Source: Globodera rostochiensis
Taxonomy: Eukaryota; Nematoda; Chromadorea; Rhabditida; Heteroderidae
Length of the DNA: 64,000 nucleotides
Assembly: GCA_018350325.1 (NCBI GenBank)
Contig: JAEVLN010000015.1
Span: 1,322,008-1,386,007, forward strand
Reading direction: 5' to 3'
Below the pieces are notes generated by a model, which searched no databases, was not told where the DNA came from, and saw only the letters and a list, made by a program, of their open reading frames with translations. Both the position numbers and the translations under genes were made by a program. Shown in pieces: positions 1 through 9,224 of the stretch (its first letter is position 1; the number at the start of each line of letters is the position of its first letter).

Positions 1-126
1 TGCTATTTTGTGTTCCTTCTTGCGCATCTCTCGGAACATCGGATTCTTCGCCAGGTCAACAAAGCGATCATCGTCTTCGGCATTGCCTCGCTGTTTGGTT
101 GGACGACCCTTCACCTTGCTTTTCAT
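1..126 (-). CDS. ESF1-like pre-rRNA processing factor, first exon (partial)
   Basis: The reading frame starts at 126 and is still open at the window edge, giving 42 residues. After a short basic start it reads DDDRFVDLAKNPMFREMRKK, followed by EHKIA. ESF1 proteins, nucleolar factors for 18S rRNA maturation, begin with a similar D-RF--(V/L)AK-P-F-EM--K--K block. The rest of the gene lies outside the window, so the name rests on this one motif. A T-rich stretch ends just upstream. The 3' end of the next minus-strand gene is only about 180 bases away. Confidence 0.5.
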   Translation of the reverse strand, partial: MKSKVKGRPTKQRGNAEDDDRFVDLAKNPMFREMRKKEHKIA

Positions 127-303
127 TGACGACTAAAACACATTTAAAAAAATTTACACAACACAAAACGGTAAACATGGCAATTCAGAAACCATTCCAT
201 TAAGTTTTTCTTATAAGTTGTAAATGAGTATTTAAACAAAACAAAAAAACAGCAAAAAAACGGTAAAACAGAAAATAACAAATGGAAATCAATGCAAAAT
301 CAT

Positions 304-908
304 CTAAATTTCCTTCTCTTTTTCGTTTTCTTTGGGCTTTCCCATGCCTTTGCGCAAATGCCTTAGAGCCGACTTCCGTTCTTGTTTGTAAAACTGAAAA
401 ATAAAAAAGCAAATTTACAAAATGTTCAATAAATAAAATTAAACCAAAACCTTGACAATTGGAGCCCGTTGTTTGCTCCATTCCTTGCGAAGTTTCTCTT
501 CTGTTTGATGCCGTCGGAACGAAGCGACGGACGACCGGATTTCGGGAGTGTGTTGATTGACAAAGAAAGAACACTGCCGCTGTGCAACATCCCCGATGGG
601 CGGTTTGTATAACGAAATTGACTTGGGCCCCTGACTTTGCTTAAAAGAATTTGAATTGCCTTAACCGCCGTCGGACAAAGAATAAACGTTTGTCTCTATT
701 TTTCACACCACTCACAACTCCTAAACGCGCACATTAAAAAAACCATTCGCATTTTTAAAAAAATTTAATGAATGCTTACATTCTTAGGCTTCGAGTCAGC
801 GTCTACGGACTCATTTATTTGCCTCGATGTCGCGGCCAGTGGATCTGTCTCCGTCTTTGTCACATTTGGATAAACGCGTCCAATTGAATCAAGGAAACTA
901 AACGCCAT
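304..908 (-). CDS. small basic protein of unknown function (132 aa)
   Basis: Three exons join in frame: 780-908, 451-630 and 304-393, with canonical GT-AG introns. The 132-residue product starts MAFSFLDSIGRVYPNV. Its middle contains SISLYKPPIGD, and its C-terminal half is very basic and probably helical (RRHQTEEKLRKEWSKQRAP, FYKQERKSALRHLRKGMG). It has no signal peptide or membrane segment. I do not recognise the family. The lysine/arginine-rich tail would suit an RNA- or ribosome-associated protein, but that is inference. The downstream neighbour on the same strand is the ESF1-like gene. Intact splicing and frame argue that it is real. Confidence 0.6.
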
Positions 909-1324
909 TTGACAGCCTTCTTATGTGAAAATTTAGTTTTAAATCTGGGGTGCCAAAATGCCCTATTTTTATGGCAAATGCCAATTGTGGGCAGGGCCGC
1001 CGGTAGGATTCATCCCGTCCAGGCTACCCCCTAGAAACACCTTTTTAGCGACTTTGTCTTTAAGATATCTTAGATGTTGAAATCCTCTTATTGGAGTATG
1101 TTTGATAAATGATTTTTTTACGAAATACCTTTTTTTGCTTTAGTTGGATTCGGTTTTTTTTATTAGGGACAGATTGTCCAATAATAACATTTTGCCAATC
1201 TTGTTTAAAACAAATTCTAACTTTCAAAATTCTAATTAGTAAAATTAGGCACCGTGGGTTTACGCGTCATGGATTTAACCGGAATCCAAATTTCCGGTCT
1301 TTTTTCATTTTTTTTTTGTGTTAG

Positions 1325-3516
1325 ATGGATAAGGAAGCAAATATTGAATCTACATCTTCACCTTGCAATTTGTCTGCCGGCCAATCGCCATTATCAAACG
1401 GCGAAACAACTCCATTGAAATTTCATCCCTTTGAGCCATTTTCCATTTGCTCATGGCGCGAAATTGGCGTTTCTCCTTGGCTGATCAAGCAGTTAGAGGA
1501 GTTCAATCTGCGAAAGCCCACTCCAGTCCAAGTGAGGATAAATATTACTATTTTTAGAAATATAACAGTGTTTTCACTTTTCTGATCTTAATTCCTTAAC
1601 TTTACGTAGACGAATTGCATACCGAAAATTTTGGAGGGGTCTGATGTGCTCGGATGTGCCAAAACCGGAACAGGCAAAACATTGGCTTTCGCATTGCCCA
1701 TCTTACAGCAGGTTTGGATGTTCATTGCGCATTCCCATGTTGCACCAACTGTTCTTCATTTTTGCCATCTCATTGCTCACATTTTATCCAGTTAGCCATC
1801 GACCCATTTGGCATTTTTGCTCTGATTCTCACGCCCACCCGCGAATTGGCGCTTCAAATTGGGGATCAATTTGCCGCTTTTGGTCGTCAACTCAAACTTC
1901 AATGTTGCGTTGTTATTGGCGGGCGACATCAAATGGCACAGGTTTTGTAAATTGACGTGTTTTCTGTTGATTAATTTGTTTTTATATGATGCTAGAATAA
2001 ATGAGAATTTTTAAATTTAAGGCTCAAGAATTGAGTCGTCGACCGCACGTTCTGATTGCAACTCCTGGACGGTTGGCCGATCACATTGAAAGTGATCCGA
2101 GTGGAATTGCTCGACTGCTGAAAACAATCCGTTTTCTTGTTTTGGACGAAGCTGATCGAATGCTGGACGGTCAATATGCCACGCAGGTGGACATTTGTAC
2201 TCATTCGACTAACAAAGTCTTTAAAACAGTTAAAAGTGATTTTCGATGCGTTGCCGACCAAACGACAAACTCTTCTGTTCAGTGCCACACTCACTTCCGC
2301 GCTCAACAGACTTCACGAAGTGCTTTTGTTTTACAAAGTCTGCCCATAAATGCTTTTTTGAGGTATCTGTGCGGAAGCCGTACTTTTTTGAGGAGAAAGA
2401 CACAATCAAAACGGTGGACAAACTCGAGCAACGCTTTGTGCTTTGTCCTCGCAATGTTAAGGACGCATACCTCGTCTTTGTTGTGAAAGAGGTATTCATC
2501 AGACCGTATCAATTACTAACTGAAACATCTTCAATTCAGTTTTATCTTCGCCGAGATGATACATCCATTTTGGTGTTCGCTAAAACTTGCAGAGAATGTC
2601 AAGCGTTGGCACTGATGTTCAAGCAACTGGGTTTCGAGGTTTTTACTGATTCGATCAGCAACATTTGGACCAATGAAAATCCCTATTTAAGGTCGGCTCT
2701 TTACACTCTGAAATTCTTCAAAGTGTTCGTGCCGCCTCGTTGGCCAAGTTCCGTGCCGGTCGGATCCAAGTTTTGATCTGCACCGATGTTGCTTCTCGTG
2801 GTCTTGACATACCACACGTAAATCAGCATGTAGATTAATCCTGACAAACCAATGAAAATGTTTTTCTCGAAAAAGCTTTTCATTTCACAGTCCGAGTTAT
2901 AGCAAAGCATTTTTTGCTTTGCGAAGCCTCCTTAGAATGCCGATTATTTTAGTCAGAAATTCGAACATCATCTATATGGCTTGGTTACAGGTCGATCTTG
3001 TGGTCAATCATAATGTTCCTCGCTGCCCGAAAGCGTATGTCCATCGCGTTGGAAGGTCGGCAAGAGCTGGTCGCTTTGGTGCTGCAGTTTCGTTCGTCAC
3101 GCAATATGATGTCGTTCTGCTCAAGGCCATTGAGGTGGAGTTGAAGTTCGTTTATTGTGAATTTGCATTGCCTCCTTTTGCAGGGCGCGATTGGAAAGAA
3201 AATGGAAGAATTGAAAGTGAACCACAACGAAGTAGCGCTTTATGCTGGAAAAGTGTTGGCCACTAAAAGAGAGGCTGAAATTCGACTGGAACGACGTGGC
3301 TTTGGGGAACGGCGGGAAATTTGGAAGAGAAAGGAATTGGCGATGGAGGGACTCGAGGAGGATGAGATTGAAAGGCGAATTGAGGCGTGGAAGACTGGTG
3401 GTGCACGACGGAAGCGGGAGGAGGATGCCGGAGAGACGAATGGGACGGCGGGGAGTTGGAACAAGAGGATAAGGACAGCTAGGAATTCCAGGAACAGTGA
3501 TCCTGCGAAGGGATAG
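1325..3516 (+). CDS. ddx-49: DEAD-box RNA helicase DDX49/Dbp8
   Basis: Ten exons join in frame: 1325-1531, 1610-1711, 1792-1941, 2022-2186, 2230-2319, 2363-2491, 2540-2638, 2692-2817, 2991-3134 and 3184-3516. The product is 514 aa. All helicase motifs are present: Q motif PTPVQ (65-69), Walker [42 protein letters not shown] and [11 protein letters not shown]. The C-terminus is a charged, lysine/arginine-rich tail, as in DDX49 (Dbp8 in yeast), an ATP-dependent helicase of early 40S ribosome assembly in the nucleolus. The length fits the family (about 480 aa plus an N-terminal extension). A T-rich acceptor ending TTAG directly precedes the ATG. An AATAAA lies about 65 bases after the stop. The exon 5/6 junction (donor at 2320) was chosen to give a 43-base intron and is the least certain. 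Confidence 0.93.
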
Positions 3517-3670
3517 TGATAATGAAATGATTTGAATGTGTTTTTATATTGCTCTGACGATTCTCCAATTTATTGTTATAAATAAAATCGTTTATAATTC
3601 GCTAGACCACGAAGTCAACACAAAAATGTGAATACTTGTTTTTCATTGGGTTTCTGGCTCTTTTATTCCC

Positions 3671-5195
3671 TCAAATGGCCGATTGATCCAGCCCACACTG
3701 CTCCAAGCTGTTGTTGTACAGAATCTCGCAAGCGAATTCGTCCTCTGCGAGTGCATGCACCTTTTCCTCTTTGCAGTCACTAAAAAGAAAATAAAATAAC
3801 ATCCACAGCTTTTGAGAAGATAGCAAAACGCTTGACCTGTAATATTTTCCGGAAACGCCAGCAATTTGTTTGCTCAGCGCCAAAAACAGAGGAGTTTGTG
3901 CTCCGTCCTGGTCCGTTTTCTGAAAAATTTGCACTTGAAACGCAACATTACGCTAAAAAAAATATTGCTTGTTTTATACCCACCAGAATGAACCAAATTA
4001 GCGGTGCCAACACTTTTTTGATGTATTTCCGGAAGAAGTCGTTTCGAATGAGTTCGGTGTTTACACTGCCGGGATGACACGCGTTTGCGCTCACTTTGGA
4101 ACCACTGTGATTAGTGCGGATGCGCTTGGTGAGCGCAACGGCGTGCATCACCTGAGACGGTCGGGGAGGAAGGTGTACAAAGAAAGAAGCAGAAGAGGAA
4201 AATGTACAAGACAAACAAGCACAAACATTGGCCAGCTTGGAGCGCGCATAAGTCACCATGATACCAAATCGGCCAGGCGCCTCGACCAGTTCCGGGTCCA
4301 CCGAATCGGCCCAAAGGTGGGCGCGACTGCTCACGTTCACAATGCGACCGCCTTCCTCACTGCGCTCCAACTTCGGCAAGAGCAATTCGGTCAGCAAAAA
4401 ATGGCCTAAAATGGACAAAAAAATTTGTCTTTATTGTAAATCAAAATCAATTAAGTTTTATTATTTCAAAGCTCCTCGACTGAATGAAAGCACCTAAGAA
4501 ATTGGTCTGCCAAGTGAGCTCATGGCCGTCTGTCGTTTTGGTGAAGCGCGGGTAGAACATTACGCCCGCGTTGTTGATCAAAATGTCCAATTTGTTCTCG
4601 TCTAAAGTTAAACAAAAAAAAACATTATTTTCATTTGCAAAACGTGCCTCTGTTAAATTCTTCAACAAATTCACGAATTGAACTAAAGTCGGTCAAGTCA
4701 CAGTGACGCACAATCATCCGGGTCATATCACAGCCATACTTAAAGCAAAAGCAAATTATGTGATAAAATTTGCACCAATTTCCTTATTGTTACGGGGTGA
4801 AAGAATTTATCAGCCATTTGAATATTGCAAAAACTACCCGAGAAAAAAGTTCTCGAACAGTCGCTTGCCCATGTGATACACTCCGACATGCCATGTACAC
4901 CTTGAAAAAGTTAAGAAAAATGCATCAAAAAAAGGGAATCTTCGGAAAAGCACCGGAGTTATTTGTAAGCCCCCACACTTACCTTCACATGACGCAAGTT
5001 CAGCTCCCGGACCAATTGCTTTCCAATTCCGCTGTTTGCGCCGGTGACAATGGCCACCGCTCCACGGGCACTGACTTTTTCCCGGAACTGAGCCCCTTTG
5101 ATCCATTGGCGAAGTGCGTAAAGAACAATGAAAATGACGAGGCCGACACAGGTCAAGTAAAGCATGTCCGGATGCCAGCCAGCCTCCTCTTCCAT
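3671..5195 (-). CDS. membrane-anchored short-chain dehydrogenase, retinol dehydrogenase-like
   Basis: Eight exons: 4983-5195, 4838-4900, 4648-4738, 4494-4601, 4227-4405, 3984-4151, 3837-3919 and 3671-3779. The product is 337 aa. A hydrophobic anchor (about residues 11-29) precedes a Rossmann fold with TGANSGIGK (51-59). Next come NNAG and the catalytic VTYARSK, giving Tyr and Lys four apart as YxxxK, with the catalytic Ser in VNVSSRAH. This is the layout of RDH11-14-type enzymes, NADP(H)-dependent oxidoreductases of retinoids, steroids or lipid aldehydes on ER or mitochondrial membranes. The true substrate cannot be told. Frame and the conserved F-N-(x)-LDILINNAGV block require a GC-AG intron after exon 3 (donor at 4647). 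The start at 5195 directly follows an acceptor-like ATTCAG. Confidence 0.9.
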
Positions 5196-5257
5196 CAAAT
5201 CTGAATTTTGTCAATCAATTCTCTCCTCCCCCCCATTCGTTCATTAGAAGAGATTCG

Positions 5258-5531
5258 TCAAATAATTGGGCCCATAAACCCGCAAAAACGCCCACCAGTG
5301 CCTCGGCTGACCAAAAATGCGTATCGGCGATCGCCCAATACTCGTCGAAGCGCCTCAACTTCTGCCTCCCGAGTGGACAATTGCCGGGTGAGCGAACCAA
5401 TCAGGGAACGAATGTGCTCGGGCAAGCTTTTGTCCTGTAAAAGTTGGCGAATTTGCTCTTGCTGATGATGGCGGTCCGTTTCTTCTTGTGCTTGCCGGTT
5501 GTTGTGTTGAATATTGTCTATGGGTTTTAGG
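5258..5531 (-). CDS. hypothetical coiled-coil protein, C-terminal exon(s)
   Basis: An open frame follows a good splice acceptor (GAATTTAG) and enters in phase 2, so upstream exons must exist but were not found. It encodes a Gln/Glu/Arg-rich, coiled-coil-like segment (LLQDKSLPEHIRSLIGSL, then TREAEVEALRR). It then ends at a stop near 5258. A possible 35-base intron (GTATTG...GTCAG) would instead give a tail ending YGPNYLTNLF. No family was recognised. The gene lies upstream of the dehydrogenase on the same strand. Confidence 0.35.
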
Positions 5532-5726
5532 CTAAATTCAAAGACACAATTAATATGTTTAAAATACATATTGAAAAGATTAATAAAGTTAGATAATAAA
5601 AAGAGATTTTGTGTGTATTATCAATTAAATGGTGATGAAATTTGTTGACGGAACATAAAAATACATAGGAAAAATATTATTGTCATATTCCGTTGCGGTT
5701 AGTTTGAAAGTCATTTTGCCCATTTT

Positions 5727-5850
5727 TAAGCATTGACAACTGAGTCCCCATTGAAATGGACATTGACATTTTGTGTCCAGAGATCGTAACTTGCTTCATA
5801 AGTGGTTTCCGCAGAAAGATTCTCCGAGTGAATGCTTCGAACTCGTGAAA
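5727..5850 (-). other. coding-like block, possible exon
   Basis: One frame runs from an acceptor-like TTATAAG to a TAA and includes the stretch NLSAETTYEASYDLWTQNVN. The composition looks coding rather than random. No start codon or partner exon could be assigned. It could be an upstream or alternative exon of the coiled-coil gene at 5258-5531, or noise. Confidence 0.2.
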
Positions 5851-5857
5851 GTGTACT

Positions 5858-6300
5858 TATAATCGAAATCGAAATTAGACGCATTTTTTAATTCTTATTA
5901 CCTAAATAATACTAAAATGTATTTGTTTTTGTGCTATAGGTAATATTAATTGTTTAGAAAAATGCCTTAAAAATTAGTCAAAAATCGAAATTGAGGGTTC
6001 TCTATACGATGGCATGGTTTGAAAGTGATCTGAATAGTCAAAGTAAGGGGTGCCCCTTAGTTAATATTATGATTGACATGAAAATTTGGGACTATCGATG
6101 GTATTTTGTATGTTGTGTGTTTAAACAATGCTGCTCATGGGGCTCCCATGCGTAATATTGCGTCACGTACTTCGATACCGATTAGCGCACGTTACATGGC
6201 CCCCATATTGCATTTTTCGTATTTTATTTTAGTTAAAAGTGCACTTCGAATGCTCGCTTTTTCTTCCCCCACTAACAACAAAAAAGTTTCATTCTCGTCC
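5858..6300. other. intergenic, AT-rich
   Basis: AT-rich sequence upstream of the CCCH gene. No convincing exon or RNA gene was seen. It presumably holds the promoter of the plus-strand gene. Confidence 0.5.
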
Positions 6301-6933
6301 ATGACCATGTTTGGCCAGAGCACACACAATCAGCCGATGCCGAGCGGGACGGTCGGTGTTCCGTCGTTGGACCAACTTATTGCACTGACGAACAGCGCAT
6401 GCCATCGCATGGAAACGTCGGTTCTGGGGGCATTTTGCTAAATAGTTAACCGACTTTGTACAAAAAATTAAAATATTTTAGTCAGCTTGGACTCGGATTG
6501 AACTTGAGACCCGATGGTTCGAGTGCGACGGGTCAGCAGAGTAAGGCGAAGGCAGAGCCAACGAAACCGGAGCTGTTCAAGACTCAGCTGTGTAATCACT
6601 TCTCGATCTTCGGCACATGCCGGTAAAGAAAGTTTATTTTTCTCGGGTGTCTGCCTTATTTTTGATTATTGATCTTTCACTACAAACATTTTTCTAAAGT
6701 GCCAAATCCCCCCCCCCTCATTCAGTTTTGGTAGCGGCTGTTGGTTTGCCCATGGGATGAATGAACTTCGCGCGTGTGTCCCTCCTGCCATTTCCCCCTC
6801 GACGCCGTCGTCTCTTTTTTCTGTCAGCGAGCGACGGCCGCGTGCCGTGGCGCAGCGTGCGACTCCGTCGCTGTTGTTGGGCAACTGGGATTCTGTTGGT
6901 GGCGGACGTTCGCGTCGTCAGATAAATATGTAA
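6301..6933 (+). CDS. small CCCH zinc-finger protein
   Basis: Three exons (6301-6420, 6486-6622, 6726-6933) give 154 aa. A Ser/Thr/Gln-rich N-terminus leads to KPELFKTQLCNHFSIFGTC, then RFGSGCWFAH. This forms a C-x8-C-x5-C-x3-H finger whose last part is encoded by exon 3. The KTxLC start and the GMNELR end are typical of TIS11/MEX-5/POS-1-type fingers, which bind AU-rich RNA. Those proteins usually have two fingers. Only one is visible here, followed by a low-complexity Ser/Arg tail. The second-exon acceptor was fixed by frame. A near copy of exon 3 follows at 7016-7208. Function in RNA binding is inferred from the finger. Confidence 0.75.
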
Positions 6934-7015
6934 ATATTCCCCAAAAAAATTCAGAATAATTAGTAAATAATTAAGACCAAAATGTTCTTTTAATAGCAAA
7001 TCGTCCTCCGTTCAG

Positions 7016-7208
7016 TTTTGGTCACGGCTGTTTGTTTGGCGGGGGTAACCCAAATGACCTCCGCGCTTCTGTATCCGGCGGCTCTTCGTCGCCTCCGTCG
7101 TCGCTTTTTTCCTTTAGCGACCGCCCGTCTCGTGCCGTGGCGCATCGTGCGCCTCCGTCTCTGTTGTTGGGCTGCGATTTTGTTGGCGGACGCTCGCACC
7201 GTTTTTAA
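7016..7208 (+). pseudogene. duplicated terminal exon of the CCCH gene, finger broken
   Basis: About 190 bases resemble exon 3 of the gene just upstream (6726-6933), in the same orientation, with an acceptor (CCGTTCAG) at the same place and an open frame ending in TAA. It would join exon 2 in the same phase, giving FGHGCLFGGGNPNDLRASV. The finger's last ligand is Gly instead of His, so the C-x8-C-x5-C-x3-H pattern is lost. It could be an alternative last exon or a decayed duplicate. An AATAAA at about 7357 lies downstream of both exons. Confidence 0.6.
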
Positions 7209-7792
7209 TAACCTTTTTTACATTTTTGGAGTTCCATTCAACAAACTTTTTATTATGTTTCATGCTTACATTTTTTGATTCCGAATACACACTGTTGTTC
7301 CATCAGTTTTTGAAAATGCCGAATGCAAATGCATAAATCTTAAACACACTTCCACAATAAAACCGTTCGGCTCGTTATCAGCGGTTCTGCGTTGAATTAA
7401 CGTTAAGCCCAGAGGCTTCTAGGGCAGGTATTTGGGAATTGGAATATAATTAAAAAGGTATAAAAAATAGGGGTGTTTTTGGTTGGCGGCACTGAAACAT
7501 ACCGGATCGATCATATTGACATTCTGTCTATTAAGCCAAAATACGACATTTCCTCAACTGACAAAAGACGGGCGGAAATTAATTTATCACCACTCACGGG
7601 GCAACTTTTCTTTCAATCTTTCCCCCCCCCCCCATTTTTGCCACCTCTCATATCCAACCAGTTTTGCCTTTTGCCGATGGAATTGAATTGAACAAATGGG
7701 CCATCATTCAGAGAGAAAAATTGGCACAAATCGTTCGCCGGGGGGGGGGGGGATTAAAATTGTCAAAACGGCGGACGGATCGATCGATCGAA
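7209..7792. other. convergent 3' flank, no gene seen
   Basis: Lies between the CCCH gene (+) and COQ7 (-). It holds an AATAAA near 7357, a 12-base C tract near 7623 and a G tract near 7741. No coding exon was recognised. Confidence 0.5.
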
Positions 7793-8824
7793 TCAAATTC
7801 TTTGCGTAATCCAAATGGCCGTCTTGCACCCGGTCTGGATGACTGTTTTTAGGGCTGAAAATTGGGGGAGTTTGGCACTTATAAAATGGGGCGGCGGCAC
7901 CCACCGTCGTAAAAGGGCGCCTCGAGGCCCTCGTACCGAACGCCCGTGTCGTGGTGTTCCATTTCGTCGTCTCGAAATTCGACCAACTTCTCGACCAGCT
8001 CGCGGTTTGCGTCCGGGTTGTCCGCCAGCAACTGCTTGATCTGGTCGTTGTAATGCTGCAAAAAAAATCTGGTCAAATTTTAAAAGGAAATTCAGTTCGG
8101 AAAGTTAAGTTAAAGAATCGCTTTTTGCATGACATTTTGTTGGTTTTGAGACAATGGCATTTTGGTACGAATCGAAACAGCACACCGAAGACACAAACAA
8201 ATACAGCTTCAAATTGTGTCCCACCTGTCCAATGACCTCCTCAACGGCAATTGTGCATGCCATCGCCGCCTTTTCGCCCATCAAAGCGGTGCCGGCACCT
8301 GAAGGGATAACTTTTAGCGGCAGAAATATGAATTACAATATACAGTGAGTTTATAAACCCTAAAGAAAGGGACACTCCACTCACCCTCACCCCCCCCCCG
8401 GCAATTCATGTCGCTTCCCCCTCACCCTCACCCAACAAGAAACCGGCCATCGAACAAATGGGTGCAAGCGCTGTCGGCCTCACGCCGTACTTGGCCACCA
8501 GCCGTTCCATTTCGTCCAAATGGCGCTTCTCTTCCCGTCGCATTTCTTCAACCACCGGGACGAGGCGATGATTTTTGGGCAGAACGGCGAGTTGGCCGGC
8601 ATAAATCTGAAGAGGGCGGGCGGGAGGCGATTGAATGTTTTTTTCGATTACTATTTCATCAAATTCAAGCAGTTCAATTTACGCACGCTGTCGGCCGCCA
8701 ATTCGCCCGCGTGGTCAACGCGTACAATTGGGTGGACAATGGCCGCCCGGTAGGGCGGAAGAGCGGCGGAAGAAGTTGAAGAGGAGAGGCGACGCAAGAC
8801 AATTGCGAGGGGACGCAAATTCAT
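7793..8824 (-). CDS. clk-1: 5-demethoxyubiquinone hydroxylase COQ7/CLK-1
   Basis: Five exons: 8687-8824, 8432-8606, 8225-8298, 7905-8055 and 7793-7854. The product is 199 aa, close to the family length of about 190. A basic, Ser/Arg-rich start (MNLRPLAIVLRRLSSSTSS) looks like a mitochondrial presequence. The di-iron core is intact: RVDHAGEL, EEMRREEKRHLDEM (ExxH), VEEVIGQHY and FRDDEMEHHDTGV (ExxH). The tail GCKTAIWITQRI matches COQ7. The enzyme hydroxylates demethoxyubiquinone in the penultimate step of ubiquinone synthesis on the inner mitochondrial membrane; in C. elegans its loss extends lifespan. The gene lies about 400 bases downstream of the PP4R1-like gene on the same strand. All introns are GT-AG. 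Confidence 0.96.
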
Positions 8825-9224
8825 TGGAAAACGGACAATTAAAACAATTTTGTTTTGGATTTTTTGCACTTGGAGGTTTTGTTGACGCGCCTTTAAAATA
8901 TTGAAATGTTGACACTTGTATGTGCAAAGTCATCAACGAATTCACGGTTTCAAACTTTTTATTTGTCGTAAAACCCGTTCGACGATATATGTAAATTGAA
9001 GGCATAACAATTTTCTTGGAATTTAAACAAAATTTTTTGTAGAAAGACCTTGGCCCACTAATTTATTCATCACATTAATGTGTCAACTTGTGGAGTGCCA
9101 AAAAGTAAATCAGACGAACAAATACAGGCGGGAAGAGCCATGTTATAGTAGAGAACAAATGCGGCAGGAATAAGTGAAAGTGCTTAAGATTTAAATGATA
9201 ATCACAACAACACACAAAAAGGGA
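8825..9224. other. short intergenic region between two minus-strand genes
   Basis: This 400-base stretch combines the 3' end of the PP4R1-like gene and the 5' flank of COQ7. No extra exon was seen. The shared strand allows an operon, but the gap is longer than usual for one. Confidence 0.5.

Noticed and set aside
6666..7199. Arg-rich minus-strand ORFs opposite the CCCH gene
   Set aside because: Shadows of the plus-strand Ser/Arg-rich exon and its duplicate.
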